Origin: CBDFKK01 sp965248815
Lineage (GTDB): Bacteria > Pseudomonadota > Alphaproteobacteria > SMXP01
Assembly (NCBI GenBank): GCA_965248815.1
Contig: CBDFKK010000008.1
Coordinates: 1,426,001 to 1,490,000 of the forward strand
Direction of reading: 5' to 3'
DNA length: 64,000 nt
The position numbers and the translations under genes are program-made. Of this stretch, positions 35,418 to 43,915 are shown piece by piece; positions within the stretch are counted from its first letter, which is position 1; each line of letters starts with the position of its first letter. The notes beneath the pieces are model-generated. The model had not been told where the DNA came from. It was given only the letters and a program-made list of their open reading frames with translations, and ran no database searches.

Positions 35418-36434
35418 ATGGCTAGAGGTTTCTCTAAATCGCGCCAGACCGGAGCTGACTATTGGCCCGGGTTCGTCGATGCCCTGACGAGCCTTCTGCT
35501 CATCATTATCTTTCTTTTAGCGGTATTCATGCTGGCTCAATATTTCTTGGGTCAAGCGATCATGGGGCGTGATGAAGCGCTGTCGAGGTTGAACTCCCAA
35601 ATTGCAGAATTGAGCGATTTGTTAGCGCTTGAACAACAATCGAATCTCAACTTGCGCGACGAGTTAGCGCAGATACAAGCGTCACTGTCGCAGACCACAC
35701 AAGCGCTAGCGGAAGCCGAAGCGCGCGCCTCGGCCGCCGAAGGACAACTCGGTAGTGTCGGGACGACCCTCGAAGAAGAGCGCGAAATCTCAGTGGCGGC
35801 TCAGAACCAAGCCGCAATTTTGAATCAACAAATCGCGGCGCTGCGGCAGCAACTTGCGGCCTTGCAAGCCGCACTCGATGCGTCCGAAGCGCGCGATGAT
35901 GAAAGTCAGGCGGTCATTGCCGATTTGGGCAAACGGCTTAACGCGGCGCTCGCCCAAAAGGTGCAAGAACTTGCGCGCTACCGTTCTGAATTCTTTGGAC
36001 GGTTGCGTGAAGTCTTGAGCAACCGATCAGGCGTGGAAGTCGTCGGCGACCGATTTGTCTTTCAATCGGAAATCCTATTTGATTCCGCATCCGCTGAAGT
36101 CAACACGTCCGGCCGGCAAGAGCTGCGCAAACTGGCCGCCGCCCTGCTCGACATCGCCCGCCAAATTCCCGAGGAAATCAATTGGATTTTGCGAATTGAC
36201 GGTCATACCGACGTCGTTCCCATCAATTCGCCTGACTTCCCTTCGAACTGGGAACTATCGGCCGCGCGGGCAATTTCCGTCGTGAATGTCCTGGAGTCTG
36301 AAGGCGTGCCCGGCAAACGCTTGGTCGCTGCCGGGTTTGGTGAATTCCAACCTTTGGATCCTGCAGAAACTGCTGCAGCCTACCGGCGCAACCGGCGCAA
36401 CCGGCGCATCGAGCTCAAGCTCACCGAGAAGTAA
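35418..36434 (+). CDS. MotB-like OmpA-domain peptidoglycan-binding protein
   Basis: A 338-residue protein with one N-terminal membrane helix (about 22-46). Just before it lies Asp21 in WPGFVDALTSLLLIIIF, equivalent to the proton-binding Asp of MotB/TolR. A long coiled coil (about 50-190) follows and then an OmpA peptidoglycan-binding domain (about 210-338; RIDGHTDVVPI, NWELSAARAISVVNVL). The C-terminus has a triple NRR caused by a 9-bp repeat. With the preceding MotA-like gene it likely forms a proton-driven complex that reaches the cell wall. Function unknown. Confidence 0.85.
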   Translation: MARGFSKSRQTGADYWPGFVDALTSLLLIIIFLLAVFMLAQYFLGQAIMGRDEALSRLNSQIAELSDLLALEQQSNLNLRDELAQIQASLSQTTQALAEAEARASAAEGQLGSVGTTLEEEREISVAAQNQAAILNQQIAALRQQLAALQAALDASEARDDESQAVIADLGKRLNAALAQKVQELARYRSEFFGRLREVLSNRSGVEVVGDRFVFQSEILFDSASAEVNTSGRQELRKLAAALLDIARQIPEEINWILRIDGHTDVVPINSPDFPSNWELSAARAISVVNVLESEGVPGKRLVAAGFGEFQPLDPAETAAAYRRNRRNRRIELKLTEK

Positions 36435-36452
36435 CGGGCTGACACTTAGCAC

Positions 36453-37529
36453 TTACGATGCCGGCAAGTCACACGACATGATTTTGGGTTCCGTGATGGA
36501 ACCGATCAACATTTTGTCCTGGTAAACGGCGGCGACGCTCGAGGCCGAATAGGTATCACCCAAGTCGAGATAGATATCTTCCGGCAAGCCCGGCTCGCCG
36601 TCGATCATTGGAACGCGAAACACCTGCGACGGGGACGGAGACTCGAAGCCGCTTATGAAATGCTGCATCAAGGCAAAGAAGTTGGGATGGCCCGCCGTCC
36701 AAATTGCGCCGTCAGATGCGACATCCAAATTGTCGACGCCAATCCCGACATCAGAACTGGTTCGATAGGTCAAGTCGCCCGTATCGAGATCGCGATCGTA
36801 GATCTGAATAGCGCGCTTGGATGTGGCTGCAAGATAAACTTGTGAGCCATCGGTACTGGCCGCAATGCCGCCGCCGGCTGGCCCTTCGGGCACGGCAGCG
36901 CGCATGGTCTCACCATCAAAGTAGGCCAGCGGAAACCGATCAAGTCCAAATGTACGGTCCATGTTTTGAACAAATTGACTGGCCGATCTGGAATCATTGG
37001 CAACATAGAATTGCCGCGTGCCTACCGCGACGAGATTGTTGGGTGCCGTTAGGAATTCGCCCGTGATGGTTTCGGCGTGAATAGGCGCGCCACTCTCATC
37101 CAAGTTGAAAATTTCTATTGCCTCCGCGCCATCGTAAAGGTGATTGATGACAAAGAGCCGCTTGTTACCGTTTTTATCTTTGTAAAGACTAATGCCGTGA
37201 GGCCGAAAATCTTCTAGCTGTCCAAGAGGCTCCGCTGCGAACGTTGGCGCGCTCGCGTTGAGGTCATAGATGGAAATGGTGCCTCGCTCGGACGGCCCTT
37301 CGGGTTCCTCGCCGGGTCGGAACGCCGCGGAGAGATAGACAAGGCCTGTGTCGCGATCGATGACGAAGTCTTCGGACCTCCCCGGGCCGGTGACCTCCTC
37401 GCACGTGCCGGCAAAATGCGGCTCATAGCTTGCGAACGCGCCATACTGCCAAAGCGCCGCAACAACCAACAATCCAACCAGGACAATGAGGACACCCAAA
37501 GTGCCAAGCCCGTATTTCACAAATTTCAT
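36453..37529 (-). CDS. Membrane-anchored paraoxonase/arylesterase-like beta-propeller protein
   Basis: A 358-residue protein with an N-terminal helix (about 8-28) and a six-bladed propeller. Residues equivalent to paraoxonase calcium and active-site ligands are visible: Glu53 in GRSEDF, His111 in RPHGIS, His130 in VINH, Asn165 in APNNLVAVG, and VDNLDV with adjacent Asp-Asn, followed by GHPN. Paraoxonases hydrolyse lactones and esters; a bacterial substrate, for example homoserine lactones, is speculation. The protein should be exported or periplasmic. It converges on the OmpA-like gene (18-base gap) and follows the divergent region near the ABC exporter. Confidence 0.8.
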   Translation of the reverse strand: MKFVKYGLGTLGVLIVLVGLLVVAALWQYGAFASYEPHFAGTCEEVTGPGRSEDFVIDRDTGLVYLSAAFRPGEEPEGPSERGTISIYDLNASAPTFAAEPLGQLEDFRPHGISLYKDKNGNKRLFVINHLYDGAEAIEIFNLDESGAPIHAETITGEFLTAPNNLVAVGTRQFYVANDSRSASQFVQNMDRTFGLDRFPLAYFDGETMRAAVPEGPAGGGIAASTDGSQVYLAATSKRAIQIYDRDLDTGDLTYRTSSDVGIGVDNLDVASDGAIWTAGHPNFFALMQHFISGFESPSPSQVFRVPMIDGEPGLPEDIYLDLGDTYSASSVAAVYQDKMLIGSITEPKIMSCDLPAS

Positions 37530-37589
37530 GAGATCATTGCCCCCTACCTTGTGCGGCTCGACCCGCCGGGCGCACGAACGGCACCTTTG

Positions 37590-39512
37590 TTATTGCGCCG
37601 CCACTGGCGGCGGCGGCGCCACTGGCGGCGGCGGCGCGACCTCGTGCCCGCCGAACTGCAAATCGGCCAAGTGAGCATAGAGCCCGCCTTTGGCGCTGAG
37701 CTCGGCATGTGTGCCGGTGTCCACCAATTGGCCCTGTTCCATCACCACAATTCGATCGGCTTTGACCACGGTGGCCAGGCGGTGCGCGATAACGAGCGAG
37801 GTGCGGCCTTTCATAGTGCGCTCAAGCGCCTCTTGGACGACGCGCTCGCTCTCGGCATCGAGGGCGCTTGTCGCCTCGTCCAAAAGCAAGAGCGGCGCAT
37901 TGCGCAGGATGGCACGGGCAATCGCAATACGCTGGCGTTGACCGCCGGAGAGCATCAGGCCGCGCTCGCCAAGCTCGGTTTCATAGCCGCGGGGCATTTT
38001 AGCGATGAACTCGTCGGCAAGGGCCATGTCGGCGGCTTCTTTGACTTCGGCGTCGCTCGCCTCGGGCCGGCCATAGCGAATATTTTCCATAGCACTACCG
38101 GAAAAAATGACCGCGTCCTGCTGAACGACGCTGATGCGCTTGCGCACCTCTTCAGGCGAAGCATCAGCAATATTGACTCCATCAAGCGAGATACCGCCTG
38201 TCTGCGGATCATAGAAGCGCAAAAGCAATTGAAAAACCGTTGTCTTACCGGCACCAGACGGCCCGACGAGTGCGATGCGCTCTCCCGGTTGAACCGTAAA
38301 TGAAAGTCCATCGAGGGCCGAGACTTCCGGCCGTGTCGGATAGTGAAACGTGACATTGCTAAATTCGACCGCGCCGGCGGCCGGTTTCGGGAGCGCCACG
38401 GGATTATCCGGCGCCTTGATCTGGGGCTCAACGTCGAGCAACTCCATCAAGCGCTCGGTCGCACCCGCCGCGCGCTGCACTTCGGTCCAAACTTCGGCCA
38501 ACGACGCGACACTCATTGCGAGGAATAAAGCATAGACAATGAATTGTGTGAGATCGCCGGCAGTGAATTGTGCGAGCGCCCCGCCGGACACTTCAGTCTC
38601 CATCACCATTTGCGCGCCGGCCCAAAACACCAAGCCGACACAGGCAAATGCAAGAGACGTCACAATAGAGGTCAGTATTGCGCGTGCGACGACCCGGCGA
38701 ATAGCAACATGAAACGCCTCCTCGACCGCGGCGTCATATTGCTCCCGGTCGACGGGCTCGTGGGTAAAGGCCTGAACGGTTTGGATGGCGTTTAACGACT
38801 CACCCGCATGAGCGCTGGTATCGGCAATGCGGTCTTGGCTGAAACGTGAGAGGCGGCGCAAGCGGCGGCCCAACGCGATAGAGACGACCAGCATAATAGG
38901 CACGGCCAACAAGGTGATGCCGGTCAAATAGGCGCTCGTGACCAACAACATGATGAATGCGCCAACGCCTTGAACGGCGCTGCGCAGGGCGATCGAGACC
39001 GTCGAGCCGACGACGGTTTGAATGAGTGTCGTGTCCGTCGTCAGGCGCGACAGCACTTCACCGGTTTTGGTGATTTCAAAAAACGCCGGGCTTAGAGACG
39101 TAATGTGCCGGTAAACATCGCGGCGCAGATCGGCTACGACCCGCTCGCCCAGCCAGGTGACAAAGTAGTACCGAATGGCACCCGCCACGCCCATGACCAG
39201 CGCAACCGCGATAAAGGCGAGAACGTATTGATTGATCTGTTCGGGATTTTCAACATTGAACCCCTCATCGACCAAGTCGCCGATGACGATGGGAAAGTAA
39301 ATCATGGCGCCCGCAGCGACGACCAGGAAGACCAAAGCGCCAATCAATATCAGCTTGTATTGCAGGAGATAAGGAAACAGGCGCAAAAACGGACGCAGAT
39401 TCTTGCTCTTTTGGCGATCCGCCGCTTCGCGCTGGACGGCCGCTGCATGTGCGGCGCCGCTGGTATGGCCACTCTCACTCAAGATCAACGCACTCCAATT
39501 GTTAGCCGCCAA
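37590..39512 (-). CDS. MsbA-like ABC exporter (fused permease and ATPase)
   Basis: A 640-residue half-transporter. A type I exporter membrane domain with six helices (about 45-340) is followed by an ATPase domain: Walker A VGPSGAGKT near 415, signature LSGGQRQRIAIARA near 520, Walker B LLLLDEATSALD near 545. Likely substrates are lipids or hydrophobic compounds; specificity cannot be inferred. The C-terminus ends in an APPPPV duplication encoded by an 18-bp tandem repeat. The first in-frame start is TTG at 39512, with another TTG at 39482 preceded by GGAG; no ATG precedes the first helix, so the start is uncertain. rpmE is divergent. Confidence 0.9.
   Translation of the reverse strand: MAANNWSALILSESGHTSGAAHAAAVQREAADRQKSKNLRPFLRLFPYLLQYKLILIGALVFLVVAAGAMIYFPIVIGDLVDEGFNVENPEQINQYVLAFIAVALVMGVAGAIRYYFVTWLGERVVADLRRDVYRHITSLSPAFFEITKTGEVLSRLTTDTTLIQTVVGSTVSIALRSAVQGVGAFIMLLVTSAYLTGITLLAVPIMLVVSIALGRRLRRLSRFSQDRIADTSAHAGESLNAIQTVQAFTHEPVDREQYDAAVEEAFHVAIRRVVARAILTSIVTSLAFACVGLVFWAGAQMVMETEVSGGALAQFTAGDLTQFIVYALFLAMSVASLAEVWTEVQRAAGATERLMELLDVEPQIKAPDNPVALPKPAAGAVEFSNVTFHYPTRPEVSALDGLSFTVQPGERIALVGPSGAGKTTVFQLLLRFYDPQTGGISLDGVNIADASPEEVRKRISVVQQDAVIFSGSAMENIRYGRPEASDAEVKEAADMALADEFIAKMPRGYETELGERGLMLSGGQRQRIAIARAILRNAPLLLLDEATSALDAESERVVQEALERTMKGRTSLVIAHRLATVVKADRIVVMEQGQLVDTGTHAELSAKGGLYAHLADLQFGGHEVAPPPPVAPPPPVAAQ
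37600..37635 (-). repeat. 18-bp tandem duplication in the ABC exporter tail
   Basis: Two identical adjacent copies of an 18-base unit (37600-37617 and 37618-37635) near the 3' end of the exporter gene encode the repeated APPPPV in the protein tail. In-frame, GC-rich and prone to slippage, so copy number may vary between strains. Confidence 0.85.
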
Positions 39513-39656
39513 GGGCCCGTTATTTAGTCACTTTCGCGACGTATAACAGGCCTGACGGCCCCCTGCCACAAGCCAGGCCCCCAAAAGCGGCCTTTGTTGC
39601 ATGATTTGGCCGGGCAAGCTATAAACCGGCCGCCCGATAAGGTAGACGAGTTCGCC

Positions 39657-39878
39657 ATGAAAAAAGACATCCATCCCGAATATCACACGATCACTGTCCA
39701 GCTTACGGACGGCTCGACCTTTCAGACCAAATCCACATGGGGGTCCGAAGGCGATACGCTGAAATTAGAAATTGATCCGCGGACCCATCCGGCCTGGACG
39801 GGCGGCGGCCAGCATCTGATCGACACAGGCGGGCGTCTCAGCCGGTTCAATAAGAAGTACGAAGGCTTCCTGAAATAA
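39657..39878 (+). CDS. rpmE: 50S ribosomal protein L31
   Basis: A 73-residue ribosomal protein beginning MKKDIHPEYHTITV and ending with the conserved GGRLSRFNKKYEG. The four zinc-binding cysteines of E. coli L31 are absent, replaced by residues such as Asp and Thr, so this is the zinc-independent type common in alphaproteobacteria. The start is the ATG at 39657; a TTG further upstream opens the same frame but lacks homology. It stands between the divergent ABC exporter gene and the convergent rcdA. Confidence 0.95.
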   Translation: MKKDIHPEYHTITVQLTDGSTFQTKSTWGSEGDTLKLEIDPRTHPAWTGGGQHLIDTGGRLSRFNKKYEGFLK

Positions 39879-39899
39879 TCAGGACAATTGATTGGGGGC

Positions 39900-40478
39900 C
39901 TAGGCCCTCTCGCCGAAAACCTCATGAAGCCGGTTTAGCTGAGCTCCGAATTTGTTCGGGCGCCGTTCGGCCTGATACAAGGTCTCGTCCAACCTACTCA
40001 CGCGGTCATAGAGTTGCTCGCTGCGGGTCAGCAAATCGCGCAACCACTCCGGCAACAATTCAAGACTCTCAAGAGGTTGACCGTTACAAATTTCGCGCGC
40101 TCCGAGGCGGTATTTTTCATTGCGTGCCTCATGAGCGCTAATTTCGCCTTCCTCGATCGCGCGATGCACAAGTAGCCAAGAAGCCACTTGCATTAACCTG
40201 GTTGTCAAACGCATGCTTTCTCCGGCATAGGCTAAAGCAATTCCTCTCGACAGATCTTTTGAGTCAGTACGACCCGAACCGTCCAAATAGCTCGCCGTTT
40301 CTTCGACTAAAATCATGCCATCCTCAAACAGACGGGAAAACGGTCCTGATGCAACAAACCTCAGGATTGATAATTCAATCTCTGTAGCCCGCGCAGGTTC
40401 ATTTTCGTTGCGCGCAACCGTTTGGCCGCGTTCGTCAGAGACGATATCGATGGTCTTGCTCCCTTGAATGTGTCCCAC
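39900..40478 (-). CDS. rcdA: RcdA family (DUF1465) protein, regulator of CtrA degradation
   Basis: A helical protein matching DUF1465, the family of Caulobacter RcdA, an adaptor that helps ClpXP degrade CtrA at the G1-S transition. The core is intact: LFEDGMILVEETASYLDG and LAYAGESMRLTTRLMQVASW. The long frame starts near 40610, but its first 40 residues do not look like the family and overlap the divergent DUF429 gene; GTG at 40478 gives 192 residues and is my best guess, with poor ribosome-binding evidence. It converges on rpmE. Stop is certain, start is not. Confidence 0.82.
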   Translation of the reverse strand: MGHIQGSKTIDIVSDERGQTVARNENEPARATEIELSILRFVASGPFSRLFEDGMILVEETASYLDGSGRTDSKDLSRGIALAYAGESMRLTTRLMQVASWLLVHRAIEEGEISAHEARNEKYRLGAREICNGQPLESLELLPEWLRDLLTRSEQLYDRVSRLDETLYQAERRPNKFGAQLNRLHEVFGERA

Positions 40479-40588
40479 ACATGGCTTTACCCCAATAGTC
40501 TTCGCCCACTTTGAGGTCACGAGATCGCATCGATGATCATGTAAACCTAAAGCATCGCGCACGATTGACCCGCAATAGGCTAACCAAA

Positions 40589-41335
40589 ATGCGAAACACA
40601 TGCCAACCAATTACTAATATTAAGGTTAACCAATCCGCCGTTGGCGTTGATGGATGCAAGGGTGGATGGCTCGCAACAGTCCTAGATTCCCGGCACAGAA
40701 TCTTCACTTTCAAAATTTTCCCAACGTGGGAATGTTTGAGACAAAAGTTAACAAAGCCCCGTTGCATTGCGGTCGATATGCCGATTGGACTTGCAACGTC
40801 AGGCCGCAGATCCTGCGACGGACTTGCTCGCAAGAAGCTGGGCCCGGCGCGCACATCTAGCGTTTTCGCACCGCCCCGCAGACCGATGCTCGCATTTGAT
40901 TCTTATGTGGCCGCGAATGAGTGGGGCAAAGCCAATAGCTCGTGTGATCATTCCGGCGGTCTGTCGAAGCAGGCCTGGAACATCACAGCCAAAATCAGAG
41001 AGATCGATTCAAAGATTCGGCCGCAAGACCAATCCTTTACCATTGAGGCCCATCCCGAACTTGCCTTTCAAAGTTTTAATGGTGGCCTCTGTCCGGATCG
41101 CAAGAGGTCGGCAAAGGGCATGAAACAGCGGATCGATTTGCTTTCGGCGGAGGGATTCGAGGGCTTGGAACGATGCATAGAAAGCCTTGATAAAAAACAA
41201 GCATCGCCCGACGATCTGTTGGATGCATGCGCACTTGCGGTGGTCGCTCAAAGAAAGGATCAAGGCCAAGCGCAATGCCTATGGGGCGATCCACTTTACG
41301 ACGAGAAGGGTCTACGTATGGAAATTTGGTATTGA
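40589..41335 (+). CDS. DUF429 family protein
   Basis: A 248-residue protein with the N-terminal AVGVDGCKGGWLA and VDMPIGL motifs of DUF429, a group predicted to have an RNase H-like fold. Later conserved elements are FEAHPELAF-like EAHPELAFQSFNG and the terminal DDLLDACALAVVA. The fold suggests a nuclease or nucleotide-binding role, but the function is not known. ATG at 40589 is chosen; the frame opens 26 codons upstream. A TTAACC half-site, similar to a CtrA box, lies at its 5' end. The gene is divergent from rcdA and converges on the M48 peptidase gene. Confidence 0.82.
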   Translation: MRNTCQPITNIKVNQSAVGVDGCKGGWLATVLDSRHRIFTFKIFPTWECLRQKLTKPRCIAVDMPIGLATSGRRSCDGLARKKLGPARTSSVFAPPRRPMLAFDSYVAANEWGKANSSCDHSGGLSKQAWNITAKIREIDSKIRPQDQSFTIEAHPELAFQSFNGGLCPDRKRSAKGMKQRIDLLSAEGFEGLERCIESLDKKQASPDDLLDACALAVVAQRKDQGQAQCLWGDPLYDEKGLRMEIWY

Positions 41336-41344
41336 GATCCGTTC

Positions 41345-42430
41345 TTACCGGTCGACCTGTTCCGGCATCAACGGCTCTCCTGAACTTCGTTTGGAATTGA
41401 TTTCCAAAATCGCGTTTTGAATTGTGCCTTGACGCTCCGGAAAATTTGGATGCCCAAATCGGCGATCAATCGCGCCCAGTCCGGCCCCAGCAACGCGATC
41501 CCAAAAGTTTGCGAGCTCCGGCTTGGTACGGACACCGGCCCGCGCGAGGAGATACATCGTGACATAGTCGGCGTCTTGCTCATCCTTGAGCCCCAACGCA
41601 CGCGCGGCTTCCCAAGCGCGCCGGCCGGACGATTCCCCAGAAAACATAGTGCTCACCGCAAAATAGGCATCTCCTAAGAGCCCTCCTATGTCGCTTTCAA
41701 CGAGGCCGCTTTCGCTGCGTTTGATTGTATTGTGTGCCACTTCATGCGCAATGACCAACGCGAGTTCTTCGTCCCGGCTTGCAAATTTAATCATGGCGGA
41801 CGAAAGAACGATGTTCCTCCGATCTGAATAGGAATTTAATTTCTCACTGTCTTCGAAAATAACGTTGTAGTTGCACCGGAATTTCGTCGGTACACGGACG
41901 GCCTGGCGCTTTTCGTTACGCTTGAATTCCAACTCAACCAAGCCGCCGCGGGAAGCCTCTCCCAACATTGCCAGCAAATGGGCAGTAGCATTTCTCCCTG
42001 TCCGCGTCGGCGCCCCGTTTACCCCTTTGATAACGTCGCCTCGCCGTAGCCCTGCTTGATAGAGAGGAGACACAACCACGTCAGCAAGGATCATGGGTTC
42101 TTCGCCCAGACTATAGGCAGCCTTTAGGGATTCTCGCCAATCCCCTTCATAGAGGTAAATGTCGCCGCCATAGAAGCCATACCAAGGCGCAACGTTTTCG
42201 CCGCAAAGGTCCGCATTTGCGAGCAATATCGAATTTGCGATGGTGTAAAGCCGTTCAGCTTGCTTGAGCTTCACTAGGACGTCACCGCTCGGCTGAACGG
42301 ATCGATCGGCCACTACGGGACCAACCGTCGTAGCGGATGGGACCACGCGCGGCGTCGCACAATTACCTACAAGCAAGAGAAGTGTGCAGACAATTAGAAA
42401 GTAATCGAACCTGGTCATACAGAGCGCCAT
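41345..42430 (-). CDS. PDZ-containing M48 family metallopeptidase, probable lipoprotein
   Basis: A 361-residue exported protease. A hydrophobic N-terminus (about 9-22) ends in LLVGNC, an imperfect lipobox with Cys24. A PDZ-like segment (about 110-175, PLYQAGLRRGDVIKGVNG) precedes the M48 peptidase domain. The zinc site HEVAH is at 229-233 and the third ligand is probably Glu284 in LKDEQDADY. It resembles BepA/YcaL-type quality-control proteases of the envelope, with an unusual N-terminal PDZ. It converges on the DUF429 gene (9 bases). Start at 42430 or the ATG at 42418. Confidence 0.85.
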   Translation of the reverse strand: MALCMTRFDYFLIVCTLLLLVGNCATPRVVPSATTVGPVVADRSVQPSGDVLVKLKQAERLYTIANSILLANADLCGENVAPWYGFYGGDIYLYEGDWRESLKAAYSLGEEPMILADVVVSPLYQAGLRRGDVIKGVNGAPTRTGRNATAHLLAMLGEASRGGLVELEFKRNEKRQAVRVPTKFRCNYNVIFEDSEKLNSYSDRRNIVLSSAMIKFASRDEELALVIAHEVAHNTIKRSESGLVESDIGGLLGDAYFAVSTMFSGESSGRRAWEAARALGLKDEQDADYVTMYLLARAGVRTKPELANFWDRVAGAGLGAIDRRFGHPNFPERQGTIQNAILEINSKRSSGEPLMPEQVDR

Positions 42431-42559
42431 TCCCGTCTACCGCCGCACAGGACAACGATAGTACGCCCGCGCCGTCAGGTCTACAAATGGCTTTGATCGT
42501 TAACGCTTTTCTCGCAGCAGGCGAATCGCCGCCGCGGCCTTCACGCTAATCGACCTCAC

Positions 42560-42751
42560 CTATTTTTTGAAAAAACTTTCTGCTTCGGCACGAGAGCCTT
42601 GTTTTGAGACAATCAAAGATCGGCACCGCTCGATCTCTGCGGTCATCTCGCCAATTCTCTCTTCGAGATCTTCGATGGACATCATTGACAGGTCCTGAGA
42701 TGAGAGCCCCAGGCTTGGTTTCTTCCGGGGCTCTAAATTCTCTTCGTCCAT
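42560..42751 (-). CDS. DUF1192 family small protein
   Basis: A 63-residue helical protein with the family core SIEDLEERIGEMTAEIERCR. AAGGAGG lies a few bases upstream of the ATG, so expression is well supported. DUF1192 genes are commonly found beside a quinone oxidoreductase gene in alphaproteobacteria, and here that gene is divergent 96 bases away. Function unknown. Confidence 0.88.
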   Translation of the reverse strand: MDEENLEPRKKPSLGLSSQDLSMMSIEDLEERIGEMTAEIERCRSLIVSKQGSRAEAESFFKK

Positions 42752-42847
42752 GTCTGCCTCCTTGAAACGAACCGCGGCAAGGCCTTAGTTTGCGCATTGA
42801 CCGAACGACGCGCAAGCTGCTGGATCAAACAATGGATGGGAACGCCC

Positions 42848-43849
42848 ATGCCTAACACGCTGCCGCCACATATGAACGCAATCGAGATCTCTGAGCCGGG
42901 AGGTCCAGACGTCTTGCGGTTGCACCAAATTGATGTACCGGCTCCTGGTCCTGGCGACGTGCTGATCAAAGTGGAGGCCGCCGCCGTGAACCGCCCCGAC
43001 GTGGCGCAACGCCAAGGGGTCTATCCGCCGCCGCCTGGCGCCTCGGACACGCCGGGATTGGACGTTGCGGGTACCGTCGCAGCGGTAGGTGCCGCGGCTG
43101 GTGAATTTTCCGTAGGCGATAAGCTGTGCGCGCTGGTCGCCGGTGGCGGCTATGCGGACTTTTGCATTGCTCCCGCCGCTACTTGTTTGACTTTTCCAAG
43201 CGGATTTAGCGCCGTCGAAGCAGCAGCCATACCTGAGACGTTTTTCACGGTTTGGTCGAACGTATTCGACCGGGCCAAATTGGCCGCCGGCGAAAGCTTC
43301 CTCGTCCACGGTGGCACATCCGACATCGGCACTGCGGCAATCATGCTCGCCAAGTCGTTTGGGGCAACCGTGTTGACAACGGCCGGGTCCGATGAAAAGT
43401 GCGAAACTTGTTTAAGCCTTGGTGCGGATCATGCGATCAATTATCACAGCCAGGATTTTGTAGAGGTAGTTCGGGACGTCGCCCCCGACGGGATCAATGT
43501 CGTATTGGATATGGTCGGCGGCGAGTATGTCGCACGAAATATGAAATGCTTGGCCCCCGATGGCCGGCATGTCAGCATCGCCTTTCTTGGTGGCGCCCAA
43601 GTGACGCTCAATCTTGCCCCTTTGATGATGAAGAGGCTGACTTTGACTGGTTCGACGCTGCGGGCGCGCGACATCGCCTTTAAAGGCGCAATAGCTGCAG
43701 CGCTGCGCGCCAAGGTTTGGCCCCTGTTCGAGGGCGGCGCGATCAGGCCGCTGATCGATTCCACCTTTCCGTTGAGCGAAGCGGGCAAAACACACAGTCA
43801 CATGGAATCAAGCGCTCATATGGGCAAGATTGTTCTCATTCCGGGTTAA
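42848..43849 (+). CDS. NAD(P)H-quinone oxidoreductase, zinc-free MDR family
   Basis: A 333-residue medium-chain dehydrogenase/reductase of the quinone reductase (PIG3-like) group. The N-terminal catalytic domain has EISEPGGPDVLRL and VNRPDVAQRQGVYPPPPGA. The Rossmann domain includes FLVHGGTSDIGTAAIMLAK, the NADPH-binding glycine-rich turn. Zinc ligands of alcohol dehydrogenases are absent. ATG at 42848 has GGGAACG upstream. It is divergent from the DUF1192 gene, a conserved pair. A perfect 12-bp palindrome GCGAACGTTCGC follows the stop (43853-43864). Confidence 0.92.
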   Translation: MPNTLPPHMNAIEISEPGGPDVLRLHQIDVPAPGPGDVLIKVEAAAVNRPDVAQRQGVYPPPPGASDTPGLDVAGTVAAVGAAAGEFSVGDKLCALVAGGGYADFCIAPAATCLTFPSGFSAVEAAAIPETFFTVWSNVFDRAKLAAGESFLVHGGTSDIGTAAIMLAKSFGATVLTTAGSDEKCETCLSLGADHAINYHSQDFVEVVRDVAPDGINVVLDMVGGEYVARNMKCLAPDGRHVSIAFLGGAQVTLNLAPLMMKRLTLTGSTLRARDIAFKGAIAAALRAKVWPLFEGGAIRPLIDSTFPLSEAGKTHSHMESSAHMGKIVLIPG

Positions 43850-43915
43850 TGCGCGAACGTTCGCAGATGAACGGAAGGCCAGGAAACTCGCTTCCAATTT
43901 TTGCAAAAACCCTTA

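Noticed and set aside
43853..43864. SOS or LexA box after the quinone oxidoreductase
   Set aside because: GCGAACGTTCGC is a perfect palindrome but does not match the alphaproteobacterial GTTC-N7-GTTC motif and lies after a stop codon.
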